Origin: DASWHR01 sp036398095
GTDB taxonomy: Bacteria; Actinomycetota; AC-67
Reading direction: 5' to 3'
Assembly: GCA_036398095.1 (NCBI GenBank)
Contig: DASWHR010000033.1
Coordinates: 39,986-103,985 of the forward strand
DNA: 64,000 bases
Numbering within the stretch: the stretch's first letter is position 1; each line of letters begins with the position of its first letter. Both the position numbers and the translations under genes were made by a program. The notes beneath the pieces were generated by a model, which was not told the origin of the DNA, searched no databases, and saw only the letters and a program-made list of their open reading frames with translations. Positions 17,491 through 25,692 of this stretch are shown here, one piece after another.

Positions 17491-17523
17491 TCAACCACGA
17501 CGGCCGGTATCCTGCCCCGGTCG

Positions 17524-18441
17524 ATGAGCGCAACCGAGAACGGCCCGGCGATCGTGGTCCGCGGCCTGCTGAAGCGCTACGGCGACGTGGACGCCGTCCG
17601 CGGCATCGATCTGACGGTCGAGCGCGGCGAGGTGTTCGCGCTGCTCGGGCCGAACGGCGCCGGCAAGACCACCACGGTCGAGATCATGGAAGGTCACCGC
17701 ATGCGAAGCGGCGGCGACGTGCGCGTCCTCGGATTCGATCCCGCCGACGGCGGGCGCGCGTTCCGAAACCGCATCGGCATCGTGCTGCAGCAGATCGGAG
17801 TCGAGAAATACCTGACCGTCGCCGAGATCGTCGAACTGTTTCGCTCCTACTATCCCGATCCGCTCGCGCTCGACGAGATCATCGAGGTGGTCGGCTTGCG
17901 CGAGAAGCGCACCGCGCGCGTGCGCACGCTCTCGGGAGGCCAGCAACGACGGCTCGACGTCGCGATCGGACTTGCCGGAAATCCGGATCTGCTGTTCCTG
18001 GACGAGCCGACCACCGGCTTCGATCCGGGCGCGCGACGCAACGCCTGGGACATGATCCGAAATCTCAAGGCGCTGGGCAAGACCATCTTCCTTACGACGC
18101 ACTACATGGACGAGGCGCAGGAGCTGGCCGATCGCGTCGCGGTGATCGCCGGCGGGCGGATCGTCGCCGAAGGAGCACCCGGCGAGATCGGCGGCCGCGA
18201 CACCGCCGAAACGCTCATTCGCTTCCGGTCACCATCGGCGCCGCTGCCCGGCGGGCTCGCCGCCGCCGCGCAGACACGCGGCGACTCGGTCGTCATTTCA
18301 ACGGCGACTCCGACCGCGACGCTGGCCCGCTTGACCGCGTGGGCGGTCGAGCGCGGCATCGAGTTGGAGGAGTTGCACGTGGCCCGGCCTTCGCTCGAGG
18401 ACGTCTACCTGGAACTCGCCGGAGAGGCCGGAACGCAATGA
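17524..18441 (+). CDS. ABC transporter ATP-binding protein (DrrA-like)
   Basis: 305 residues with an intact ATPase: Walker A GPNGAGKTT (about 43-51), Q-loop GIVLQQIGVEKYLTVAE, signature TLSGGQQRRLDVAIGL, Walker B LLFLDEPTTGFDP and H-loop FLTTHYMDEAQ. The C-terminal extension of about 80 residues (LEELHVARPSLEDVYLEL) is the DUF4162-type tail of multidrug/lipid exporters. The start at ATG 17524 gives the canonical N-terminus. Its stop overlaps the permease start (ATGA). With the permease it forms a two-component ABC-2 exporter. Confidence 0.95.
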   Translation: MSATENGPAIVVRGLLKRYGDVDAVRGIDLTVERGEVFALLGPNGAGKTTTVEIMEGHRMRSGGDVRVLGFDPADGGRAFRNRIGIVLQQIGVEKYLTVAEIVELFRSYYPDPLALDEIIEVVGLREKRTARVRTLSGGQQRRLDVAIGLAGNPDLLFLDEPTTGFDPGARRNAWDMIRNLKALGKTIFLTTHYMDEAQELADRVAVIAGGRIVAEGAPGEIGGRDTAETLIRFRSPSAPLPGGLAAAAQTRGDSVVISTATPTATLARLTAWAVERGIELEELHVARPSLEDVYLELAGEAGTQ

Positions 18442-19220
18442 GCGCGGGAACGCCCTCCGACGCCGGACTGGTCGTGCGGCAGTTCCGCGCCGAATGGAAA
18501 TCGTTCTGGCGGAACCCGGCCGCAGCCGGGTTCACGTTCGTGTTCCCGCTGATGTTCATGGTGATCTTCAACCTGCTCTTCGACGATCCCTACACCGGCC
18601 GCGGTCCGCGGGTGAGCGCCGCGACCTTCTTCACGCCCGCGCTGATCACGTTCTCGGTCGTGTCTGCGTGCTTCACCAACGTCGCCATGGGCGTGGTGTT
18701 CGCGCGCGAAGAAGGCGTGCTCAAACGCGTACGCGGCACGCCGCTGCCACCGTGGATCTATCTTGCGGGCCGGATCGTCAACGCGATGGCCGTCACCGTG
18801 ATCCTGGTCGCGATCATGCTCGTGTTCGGCGTCGCGATCTACGGCGTGGAACTGCCCGGCGCGACCATGCCCGCATTCGTCGTCACGCTGCTGGTCGGCG
18901 CGGCGTCGCTCTGCGCGCTGGGTCTTGCCGCAACCGTCGCCGTCCCGAACGAGGACGCCGCTCCACCGATCATCAACCTGATGGTGCTGCCGCTGCTGTT
19001 CATCTCGGATGTGTTCATCCCGCTCGACAACGCGCCGGCGTGGCTGATCCGGTTCGCCGACGTGTTTCCCATCCGCCACCTGTCGAACTCGCTGATCGAG
19101 GCGTTCATCGGCAGAGGAGGCAGCGCGTTCAACGCCCCCGACTTGCTGGTGATCGCCGGCTGGGGCGTCGCGGCCGTCGCGTTCTCTGTGCGCGCGTTCC
19201 GGTGGGAGCCGAAGCGGTAG
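18438..19220 (+). CDS. ABC-2 type transporter permease
   Basis: 260 residues with six membrane helices in ABC-2 order: VFPLMFMVIFNLLF, ALITFSVVSACFTNVAMGVV, then EEGVLKRVRGTPLPPWIYL (the conserved loop of DrrB/NodJ permeases), three further helices and a C-terminal helix. The ATG overlaps the stop of the ATPase gene. The pair should export a drug, lipid or polysaccharide; substrate unknown. The gene ends 15 bases before the convergent bpa stop. Confidence 0.93.
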   Translation: MSAGTPSDAGLVVRQFRAEWKSFWRNPAAAGFTFVFPLMFMVIFNLLFDDPYTGRGPRVSAATFFTPALITFSVVSACFTNVAMGVVFAREEGVLKRVRGTPLPPWIYLAGRIVNAMAVTVILVAIMLVFGVAIYGVELPGATMPAFVVTLLVGAASLCALGLAATVAVPNEDAAPPIINLMVLPLLFISDVFIPLDNAPAWLIRFADVFPIRHLSNSLIEAFIGRGGSAFNAPDLLVIAGWGVAAVAFSVRAFRWEPKR

Positions 19221-19235
19221 CGACAATAACGACCG

Positions 19236-19751
19236 TTACAAGTATTGGCCGGGACGATCGCCGTGGGGCTCATCGCCGGGCAGCGGCGGGACGCCCGGCG
19301 TTCCCCGGACCGGCATGCCGGGCGGCAGGCCGCGACGCCGCATTTCTTCGAGCTGCGCGGCGGCCGCCATCTGCTGCGTGGCGATCGCGGCCTGAATGCC
19401 TTGGAACAGCCCTTCGAGCCAGCCGAGCAACTGAGCCTGCGCGATGCGGATCTCGGATTCCGACGGGATGCTGTCTCCGTCGAGCGGCATCGTGATGCGA
19501 TCGAGCTCGTCGCGCAGGGGACCCGACAGGCCGGTCTTGAGCTCTTCGAGGACGCTCGCGTGGATCTTGCGCAGATGCTCGCGAGCGTGCTCGTCGACCG
19601 GCGCGCGGCGAACCTCTTCGAGCATCTCGCGCACCATCACGGCGATGCGCAGCAACTTGGCCGGCTGCTCGACCGCGGTCTCGTGGTCGGTCCCCTCGGG
19701 GGATGAATCCGCCATGCGGCCGACGACTTCGGTGGGTTCGGGTTCACTCAT
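19236..19751 (-). CDS. bpa: Bacterial proteasome activator Bpa (DUF2587)
   Basis: 171 residues. The conserved helical core includes KLLRIAVMVREMLEEVRRAP, LEELKTGLSGPLRDELDR and AQAQLLGWLEGLFQGIQAAI, and the protein ends in GQYL, the penultimate-tyrosine motif that docks into 20S proteasome alpha-ring pockets in the mycobacterial protein. Length matches. It forms a dodecameric ring that opens the 20S proteasome for ATP-independent degradation (known for the family). Presence implies prcAB elsewhere in the genome and strongly supports an actinobacterial origin. Confidence 0.93.
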   Translation of the reverse strand: MSEPEPTEVVGRMADSSPEGTDHETAVEQPAKLLRIAVMVREMLEEVRRAPVDEHAREHLRKIHASVLEELKTGLSGPLRDELDRITMPLDGDSIPSESEIRIAQAQLLGWLEGLFQGIQAAIATQQMAAAAQLEEMRRRGLPPGMPVRGTPGVPPLPGDEPHGDRPGQYL

Positions 19752-20002
19752 GTCGCGCCAAGTCTACCCACGCGCTCGGGTGGCGGCGGAAAACCGACCG
19801 TTCCCTTCTTACGGGACATTCGGCACAATCCACGGCACCGACAACGGCGCGAAATGGTTCGCCCGGGCCATCCAGTTCTAGTCGCGACCACCCGAACAAT
19901 GATGAGACGAAGGCAGATGATAGTCCCGGCATGCGCGAACGAAATGGTGTCGGGTCGTGAGAAACCGGATGCCCGGCGGATGGCCGAGGCGAAGGAGTCG
20001 CG

Positions 20003-20629
20003 GTGCGAAAACTGCGTTTTGAAGGGCTACTCGCGGCCGGTCTGGTCGCGCTTGCTCTGACAGGGGCATCGCCGGCCGCGGCCGCGGGCGAAATCACGGA
20101 CCTCACCACCGATCTGACCGAGGCCGGGACCGGCGATCTCACCGGAACCGGCGACGCGACCGGCGACGCGCTGCCTTCGATCCTGCCGACCAACTCCCTC
20201 CCCCTCGATGGGCCGCTGGATGGGCCGCTCGACGAGCCGCTGGGCGAGCTGCCGCTGGGCGAACCGCCCGTCTCGGAAGGCACCGAACCGGCGCCCGGCC
20301 CGAACTCAGAGGGATCATCGTCCGGCGAGGAAACCACGTCGGGCGACGGCAACTCGCCCGGGTCCTCCGGATCCGCGGGATCGGATTCCGGTGAGGCGCT
20401 CCAAGGCGACGAGCCGGCGACGACGTCGACGGCAAAGGCAACCTTGACCGGCTCGGCCGGAACGCTTGCATCCAACATCGGACGGCTCGTCGGGCCGCTG
20501 GGCATTCCGCTCGGCCTGGCGCTTGCCGCGGCCGTGATTCTGCTCATCGCCACTCGCCGGCCGGTGGCGTTGCGAAAGGTCGAAGAGGAAGGAACGTGGG
20601 GGCATGAAGGACGGAGCCACCGGCTCTAG
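20003..20629 (+). CDS. Secreted low-complexity acidic protein with C-terminal membrane anchor
   Basis: 208 residues. GTG start with GGAG seven bases upstream. A signal peptide (about 5-28, LLAAGLVALALTGASPAAAA) is followed by a long Asp/Glu/Gly/Pro/Ser-rich region with short repeats (LDGPLDGPLDEPLGELPLGE), then a membrane helix (GIPLGLALAAAVILLIA) and a basic tail. Its architecture resembles the 2582-3826 protein. Its last 26 bases overlap the GGDEF gene. A cell-surface spacer or wall-associated role is plausible; no family recognised. Confidence 0.7.
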   Translation: MRKLRFEGLLAAGLVALALTGASPAAAAGEITDLTTDLTEAGTGDLTGTGDATGDALPSILPTNSLPLDGPLDGPLDEPLGELPLGEPPVSEGTEPAPGPNSEGSSSGEETTSGDGNSPGSSGSAGSDSGEALQGDEPATTSTAKATLTGSAGTLASNIGRLVGPLGIPLGLALAAAVILLIATRRPVALRKVEEEGTWGHEGRSHRL

Positions 20630-22316
20630 CCGCAAAGACGCGGCGCCGGCGCGTGCCGGCCCCGCCCCGCGCGACCTTCCCGCCGCGGGATCGGGCCGCC
20701 TCGCCGTGTTCGCGATGGTCCGCGCGAGCATTCCCGTCTTCGCGCTGATCGGGCTCGCGGCCGCGCCGTCGACCGATCTGGATGTGCGGCGCATCGCCGC
20801 GCTGCTGACTGCGCAAGTCGCGATGGCAGCCGCCACGCAGGCGCTCGTAATCCGCCGTCGCTCCGCGGCCGCCGCGATCGTGTGGCTGGGCATCGTCGCG
20901 GATCTGGTCGTGATCACCGCGCTCGCCGCCTCGACCGGCGGCGCGTCAGGACCGCTCACCTTCCTGTACACCATCGAAGCCGTGGCCGCCGGCATCCTGC
21001 TCGAATCCCGGGTCGGGATGCGCGTGCTCGGTATGTCGATGGCCGCGATCATCGGGCTGGACATCGCGGCGAGTCGCGGCCTGATCGTGGGAGAAGCCGG
21101 CGGTCTGCAAGCGTTGATGGCCGTCGCCGTCCTGTGGACCACCGCCGGCGGCGCGATCGCGTTCAGCATGTTCAACGAACGCGAGATCCGGCGGCACACC
21201 GCCCAGCTTCAAACGATCCGGCGGATCACGCTCGACATCGAAGACTCGCTGTCGATCCCCGAAATCATGGCCGACCTGTGCCGCGGCGTCGTGGACGAGT
21301 TCAACTTCAGCTCCGCCGCCGTGCTGGTGCGCTCCGGCGACGCATTGGCGGTCGCCGGCGGCCATAACGTGACCGGCTCGTCCTCGCAGACGATCCCGCT
21401 GCGAGGACCGCTGTCCGAGGCGATCGGGTCGGGGCGCGCCTCGATCGTGCCGGCGGCGCGCGCACGGACCGAAAGCTCGCTGTCGGATCTGTTCGGCGCA
21501 CGCGGCTACGTGGCCGTGCCGCTCGGCGACGAAGGCCTGCTCGTTGCGACTCGAACAGGACGCGGCCGGCGCGGCGCGCTGATCCGCGACCGCGAAGTCG
21601 AGGCGCTCGAAGGTCTTGCCCATCATGCGGCGCTGGCGCTCGCCAACGCCGCGCTGCACGAACACGTCAGCGCCATGGCCCGCACGGATCCGCTCACCGG
21701 TCTGCCGAACCACGGCGAGTTCCAACGCGCGCTGGCCGCCGAACTCGGACGGCTCGAGCGGTTCGCGACGCTGCGCGGCGGCCCCCATCACGTGTCGCTG
21801 CTGCTGCTCGACATCGACCATTTCAAGTCGTTCAACGACACGTATGGGCACCAGGCGGGCGACGATGTGCTGCGCGGCGTGTCCGACGCCGTCCGCGGCG
21901 CCGTGCGGACCTTCGACGTGCCGGCTCGCTACGGCGGCGAAGAGCTTGCCGTCGTGCTGCCCGAGACCGACCCGGAGTCCGCCGCCCTCGTGGCCGAACG
22001 CGTCCGAAAGGCGATCGCCGACTGGACCGGCGGACCGCGGCAAGTCACGGTGTCGGTCGGCGTGGCAACCGCGCCGGCGAACGGCACGACCCCGGCCGAG
22101 ATGGTCGCATCCGCGGACGCGGCGCTCTACGCCGGCAAGCAAAGCGGCCGCAACCAGGTGAGCATCGCCAAGCCCGGTCGCGCCCCCCGCGCGGTCGTGC
22201 AGATGACCGACGCTAAATCACGACGGACGCGACGAGCCGAACCCCGCGCTGACGGCGAATCGCCGCCCGCTCACGCGCAGTCGTCCCGCCCCAAACGCCG
22301 AACTCCTCGCGGTTGA
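20604..22316 (+). CDS. Membrane diguanylate cyclase (GAF-GGDEF)
   Basis: 570 residues. About five membrane helices (35-200), a GAF-like sensor (about 205-345), then a GGDEF domain (about 350-515) with DPLTGLPNHGEFQRAL, LLLDIDHFKSFNDTYGHQAGD and active-site YGGEELAVVLPE (GGEEL variant, competent in many cyclases). It should make cyclic di-GMP at the membrane. No RxxD inhibitory site five residues before GGEEL is visible. A Lys/Arg/Pro-rich tail is encoded antisense to the WhiB 3' end: the two genes overlap by 104 bp. It is probably co-transcribed with the preceding secreted protein. Confidence 0.92.
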   Translation: MKDGATGSSRKDAAPARAGPAPRDLPAAGSGRLAVFAMVRASIPVFALIGLAAAPSTDLDVRRIAALLTAQVAMAAATQALVIRRRSAAAAIVWLGIVADLVVITALAASTGGASGPLTFLYTIEAVAAGILLESRVGMRVLGMSMAAIIGLDIAASRGLIVGEAGGLQALMAVAVLWTTAGGAIAFSMFNEREIRRHTAQLQTIRRITLDIEDSLSIPEIMADLCRGVVDEFNFSSAAVLVRSGDALAVAGGHNVTGSSSQTIPLRGPLSEAIGSGRASIVPAARARTESSLSDLFGARGYVAVPLGDEGLLVATRTGRGRRGALIRDREVEALEGLAHHAALALANAALHEHVSAMARTDPLTGLPNHGEFQRALAAELGRLERFATLRGGPHHVSLLLLDIDHFKSFNDTYGHQAGDDVLRGVSDAVRGAVRTFDVPARYGGEELAVVLPETDPESAALVAERVRKAIADWTGGPRQVTVSVGVATAPANGTTPAEMVASADAALYAGKQSGRNQVSIAKPGRAPRAVVQMTDAKSRRTRRAEPRADGESPPAHAQSSRPKRRTPRG

Positions 22317-22491
22317 TCGCCCAGTCGAGGCACTTGTCTCGCACGGGGCAGTTGGCGCAGATGGATTTGGCGCGCGCGATCGCGGCGCCGCCTTCCGCGT
22401 AGAAGAGTTCGGAATCGACGCCTTCGCACGCGGCCCCTTCAAGATACGGGTACATGCGTGAACGTCGCGTCTCGAGAAGAACAGTCGGCAC
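22213..22491 (-). CDS. WhiB-family Fe-S transcriptional regulator
   Basis: 92 residues with the four cluster cysteines: one in LEGAACEG, then CANCPVRDKC (C-x2-C-x5-C), and the turn GVWGGTTARERAAIRR that contacts sigma factor/DNA. GTG start with a very strong GGAGGAGG eight bases upstream. WhiB proteins bind sigma-A and respond to redox or nitric oxide through a 4Fe-4S cluster. Short and close to WhiB1/WhiB2 in type; the exact class is not assignable by eye. The 3' third overlaps the convergent GGDEF gene. Confidence 0.95.
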   Translation of the reverse strand: MPTVLLETRRSRMYPYLEGAACEGVDSELFYAEGGAAIARAKSICANCPVRDKCLDWAINREEFGVWGGTTARERAAIRRQRGVRLVASVVI

Positions 22492-22569
22492 GGGGTTACC
22501 TCCTCCCGGTCACGCCCGCCTCGTGCGCGACCGAACGACGAATCAGGGAAGAGGGAAGGAACGCGGTGA

Positions 22570-22599
22570 GTGATACGCGCCGCACCGTAGGGCTGTCAA
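22570..22599 (-). promoter_or_regulatory. Promoter of the whiB gene
   Basis: Consensus TTGACA (22599-22594, minus strand), 18-base spacer and TATCAC (22575-22570), giving a leader of about 70 nt before the GTG. Confidence 0.5.
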
Positions 22600-22736
22600 G
22601 ATCGTGAAACTTCGAATGGGAAAACCCCCGGTCCGGTGCCCGATTTCCGCGGCCGGCGCCGCAGGTCCCGCAATCCTTGACCCGGCCCCTCGCGAGCGAG
22701 AGACTGCACCGAAGATCCGACGCGAGGAGGAATCAC

Positions 22737-23195
22737 ATGACCGAGCCACCGAACACGCCGGGAGGCGGCGCGCCCGGAGGCCCCGACTGGGGCGAGATGA
22801 AGGGCCAAGTGATGGCGGCGAAAGGCCCCGACCGGCTGATCCTGATTGCCGGCGCCTTGTTCTTCGTCGACTCGTTCCTGCCGTGGTACGGATTCTCGTT
22901 CGGCGGCTTCGGAGCAAACATCAAAGGCTGGAGCGCGGGTGGGCTGGCGGTGCTGTCGATCCTGTTCGCGATCGCCGCGCTGGCGCTGGCGGTCCTGCGC
23001 ATCGCGAAGGTCAACGTTCAGCTCGGAGCATCCGATGGACTGCTCTACTTGATCCTCGGCGGCGGCGCTTTCGTGTTCGCGCTCCTTCGATTCATCACCG
23101 AGACGCGCCTGACCAAGTTCGGCCTCTACATCGCCATCGTGCTGGGCGCGATTCTTGCCTACGCGGGATGGATGAAGAAGAAGGCCGAAGCCTGA
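22737..23195 (+). CDS. Four-helix membrane protein of unknown function
   Basis: 152 residues. ATG 22737 is preceded by GAGGAGG. A Gly/Pro-rich N-terminal tail leads into four hydrophobic helices (LILIAGALFFVDSFLPWYGF, GLAVLSILFAIAALALAVL, LLYLILGGGAFVFALLRF, LYIAIVLGAILAYAGW) and a Lys-rich end. The DSFLPWY segment after helix one is typical of small actinobacterial membrane proteins without assigned function. A strong terminator follows 13 bases after the stop. Confidence 0.8.
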   Translation: MTEPPNTPGGGAPGGPDWGEMKGQVMAAKGPDRLILIAGALFFVDSFLPWYGFSFGGFGANIKGWSAGGLAVLSILFAIAALALAVLRIAKVNVQLGASDGLLYLILGGGAFVFALLRFITETRLTKFGLYIAIVLGAILAYAGWMKKKAEA

Positions 23196-23208
23196 TCAAC
23201 TGCTTCAT

Positions 23209-23239
23209 CGAAAAGCCTCCGCCGAGCGGGGGCTTTTCG
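23209..23239. terminator. Bidirectional hairpin terminator
   Basis: CGAAAAGCC pairs with GGCTTTTCG, extended inward by CCGC/GCGG around a cga loop; the A- and T-runs in the stem let it work on both strands. It serves the membrane protein upstream and, before the insertion at 23298-24061, would also have ended the gene now at 24051-24650. Confidence 0.75.
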
Positions 23240-23246
23240 CTCTACG

Positions 23247-23297
23247 GGCGGCGCAGCCGGGTTCCGAGCGCGATCAGCAGGACCGCGCTGGTGATCG
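23247..23297. repeat. 51-bp direct repeat, copy 1 (duplicated gene 3' end)
   Basis: Matches 24062-24112 at 50 of 51 positions (T/A difference at 23262). Read on the minus strand it encodes the old C-terminus of the zinc-finger membrane protein (ending LRRP then TAG at 23246-23244), immediately before the terminator. It marks one border of the lipoprotein insertion. Confidence 0.85.
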
Positions 23298-23331
23298 GCC
23301 AAGGCGATCGTTACTGTTCTGCGCATGTTTT

Positions 23332-23940
23332 CTAGTCCTGGTACGTTGAAACCATCCGGTCGAAGGTGGGCAGTATCGTGGGCTCATACTTGGGATCGTC
23401 CGCGAACCAAGCCAGATCGATGACCACATCGCGAAGGAACAATATGACGTGATGAATGGTCCCAATCTCATCTGCGTGACCTTCGAACGCGAGGGCCGTG
23501 CGTCCGTTAACATCAGTACTTCGCTTGTTCGTTACCTCGCGGTAATAGAGTCGATCTCCATCAGGCGCGTCGCGGTCGGCTGAATGGGTCGCAACCCAAG
23601 CAGACAACGCTTCATTGTCCTTCTCGAAGACGTTGATCTCGACTTGTCCGGCAGGGTACCCGCCGAGAAAGGAGTGGTCGACGAAACGAACGAACTTCCG
23701 AACGCCGCTTCTGGGCTGCGTCACGTCCTCGACGACGAAATCGGATGGGTATTCGATCGAGAACCCGTATTCGGGATCTTGGTAGCGGTTCCACGAATCG
23801 GAATCGGAGGGGCTGTGGCTGGTCGTTTCGTCAGGAGAGGGACTCTCTGAGACTGCCACTTGCGGTGCCGTTCCACGGCCGCAGCCGACGCCGGCGACGA
23901 GCGCAACTATTGCAGCGAGTCCAAGGGTTCGTCCAGTCAA
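23332..23940 (-). CDS. Lipoprotein, PsbP/LpqN-like, on an inserted segment
   Basis: 202 residues. TTG start with GAAGGA upstream. The signal ends in a lipobox (VAGVGC, cysteine about 20), then a Ser/Thr/Pro linker and a globular region starting NRYQDPEYGFSIEYPSDFVV, a pattern of PsbP/LpqN-type lipoproteins, with FEGHADEIGTIHHVILFL near the end. Base composition is visibly less GC-rich than the neighbours. It lies alone between two 51-bp direct repeats, so it is probably acquired. Function unknown; surface-exposed. Confidence 0.8.
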   Translation of the reverse strand: MTGRTLGLAAIVALVAGVGCGRGTAPQVAVSESPSPDETTSHSPSDSDSWNRYQDPEYGFSIEYPSDFVVEDVTQPRSGVRKFVRFVDHSFLGGYPAGQVEINVFEKDNEALSAWVATHSADRDAPDGDRLYYREVTNKRSTDVNGRTALAFEGHADEIGTIHHVILFLRDVVIDLAWFADDPKYEPTILPTFDRMVSTYQD

Positions 23941-24050
23941 CGACAGGTTCCTTCGATCCGTTTGAGCACGGCTCGAATCTAGAGACAGAGAGAGGCCGCG
24001 GTCAATGGGTAGGTAGAGTTATAGCCCTCCGCAGTGGCCACTATTGACAG

Positions 24051-24650
24051 TTATTGGTTTCGGCGGCGCAGCCGGGATCCGAGCGCGATCAGCAGGACCG
24101 CGCTGGTGATCGCCAGATACAGACCGACGTAGACGTTGTGGTACCCCGTCCCCACCCGGATCACGAGCAGCGCGAGCGTCGTCGCGCCGAGCGCGACGGC
24201 CGTTGCGGGGACCGGTTCGCGCGAGATCATGCGCGGACGGATGATCCGCACCCCGACGATGAATCCGAGCACCAGGCCGGCCGTCATCAGCGACAGGCTC
24301 GCCAGCGCGGCAACGCCTCCGGCTTCCCATCCGGTCTGGTCGATGATTCGCTCCAGCCGCTCGGGCCCTTCGACGACGACGATCGTTCGATACCAGGCCA
24401 TCCACGGCGCGAACGCCCCGATCACCGCCCATACGCCGATCAGCAACTCGGGGATGGTCACCGGCACCGGCAGAGGCGGCAGCCCGTAGGCTCGCGCTTG
24501 GACTCGCTGCTCTTCGACTTCGAAGTGCACGGGACAAAAATCGACATCGTCGATCGAGCCGACACACAAGTCGCAGACGGCGCGGCCGCAGACGGCGCAC
24601 GCCGACACGGCGTCGCGATCGGGGTGCGCGGGACAAGCCATCGTGCTCAA
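24051..24650 (-). CDS. Membrane protein with N-terminal cysteine-rich (B-box-like) zinc finger
   Basis: 199 residues. The N-terminal finger is CPAHPDRDAVSACAVCGRAV then CDLCVGSIDDVDFCPVHF: paired Cys/His ligands of the B-box type. Four membrane helices follow (ELLIGVWAVIGAFAPWMAW; ASLSLMTAGLVLGFIVGV; ATAVALGATTLALLVI; LYLAITSAVLLIALG). The last codons (RRRNQ then TAA) come from the inserted segment; the original end is preserved in the repeat at 23247-23297. It lies 12 bases downstream of the NadD-like gene. Function unknown. Confidence 0.82.
   Translation of the reverse strand: MSTMACPAHPDRDAVSACAVCGRAVCDLCVGSIDDVDFCPVHFEVEEQRVQARAYGLPPLPVPVTIPELLIGVWAVIGAFAPWMAWYRTIVVVEGPERLERIIDQTGWEAGGVAALASLSLMTAGLVLGFIVGVRIIRPRMISREPVPATAVALGATTLALLVIRVGTGYHNVYVGLYLAITSAVLLIALGSRLRRRNQ
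24062..24112. repeat. 51-bp direct repeat, copy 2
   Basis: Partner of 23247-23297. It is the coding 3' end of the zinc-finger membrane protein gene. The 764 bp between the copies holds only the lipoprotein gene and flanking AT-richer sequence; there is no recombinase. Confidence 0.85.
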
Positions 24651-24662
24651 GCGTAGCCGGAT

Positions 24663-25580
24663 TCAGCGCGCGTTCTGGGCATCCAGAAGATCGCGGGGCG
24701 CGGCCGCGCCGGTTCTGAGCAGCTCGCGAAGCCGTCCGCCGTCGCCGTCGTCGCCGGCGGCGATCCGGACCAGTGCCGCCAAGTCGGCGGAGGCAACGGC
24801 CCAGTCTCGCGCCTTCGCGAGCGCGTCGATCAGTCCCGCGCGAATCGCATAGCGGTCCGCGCCCGTGTCGGCGTCCGGCGGCGCGAACGCGCCGACGTCG
24901 CCCATCAGCGCGGCGACGGCCGGCGGCAGCAGCCCGGTCGGGTCGGCCCCCGAAGCCAGCAGACCGCGCACGCGCGTCGACGACAGATCGCCGACGGCCG
25001 GGTGCAGCGGCAGCAGTTCGACGAAATGCGCCCACCGCAGATTCGCCGGCTCATCGAGGAGTATCCGGACCGATTCGGCGCCGTCGCCCCGCGGCGCAAC
25101 GACCAGGCGCGCATGCGCGAACAGGCGATCGAGCGCGGCGTCGCGATCGGGATACCAGGAGCCGTCGAAGATCTGTTCGAGCTTGTCGGAGCCGACGAGG
25201 ATCGAAATCGACGCGCCGGGCAACGCGCGCGCCGCGGCTTCGGCTTGATCGCAGTACAGGGACGCGGACGTCACCGCGACGGCGGTGCCGGGCGGCGCGA
25301 TCGAATGAAGCGCGAGCAGACGATCCTCGAGCGTGAGGCCGGTGCGTTGTTTGCCGGCGGACTCTTTCGCCAGAACGAACACGACGGCGTCGAATCCGTC
25401 GCCGAGCGCTCGTTCGGCCAGCAGCAGATGGGCCGACGTCGGCGGATTGAACGAGCCGGGTAGCAGCGCGATGCGCGAGGCGGGCGGCATCGGCGACACG
25501 ATCAGCAGCGCCGGCTCGGATGGAAGCGAAGCGATGCGCTCGCGAAATGCGAACAGGGCTCGTAGATCGTATGCGTTCAT
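24663..25580 (-). CDS. Nicotinate/nicotinamide-nucleotide adenylyltransferase-like protein
   Basis: 305 residues. The cytidylyltransferase-fold nucleotide loop is RIALLPGSFNPPTSAHLLLAE (the HxGH-equivalent is TSAH), and the second signature is the SSTRVR motif in GDLSSTRVRGLL, as in NadD/NMNAT. An N-terminal extension of about 35 residues and a C-terminal 70-residue helical tail make it longer than NadD (about 200), so the housekeeping NadD may be elsewhere. Start ATG 25580 with GGAGGG 13 bases upstream. Divergent from the eIF2B-like gene. Confidence 0.8.
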   Translation of the reverse strand: MNAYDLRALFAFRERIASLPSEPALLIVSPMPPASRIALLPGSFNPPTSAHLLLAERALGDGFDAVVFVLAKESAGKQRTGLTLEDRLLALHSIAPPGTAVAVTSASLYCDQAEAAARALPGASISILVGSDKLEQIFDGSWYPDRDAALDRLFAHARLVVAPRGDGAESVRILLDEPANLRWAHFVELLPLHPAVGDLSSTRVRGLLASGADPTGLLPPAVAALMGDVGAFAPPDADTGADRYAIRAGLIDALAKARDWAVASADLAALVRIAAGDDGDGGRLRELLRTGAAAPRDLLDAQNAR

Positions 25581-25692
25581 CGTCTCGCGGGCCCTCCTGC
25601 CGGTCATCGTAGCGCCCCGGGACGGCCTGCGCCGGACGTTTCGCGAAACGCATGCTCTTGCCCCGATCGATGCAAGCATCGACAATCCGCCC

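Noticed and set aside
16795..17523. Upstream extension of the DrrA-like ATPase frame
   Set aside because: It overlaps the phosphatidyltransferase gene on the other strand; the ATPase domain starts at the ATG 17524.
23247..24112. IS element or composite transposon around the lipoprotein gene
   Set aside because: The flanking repeats are direct copies of a gene 3' end, there are no inverted ends and no transposase.
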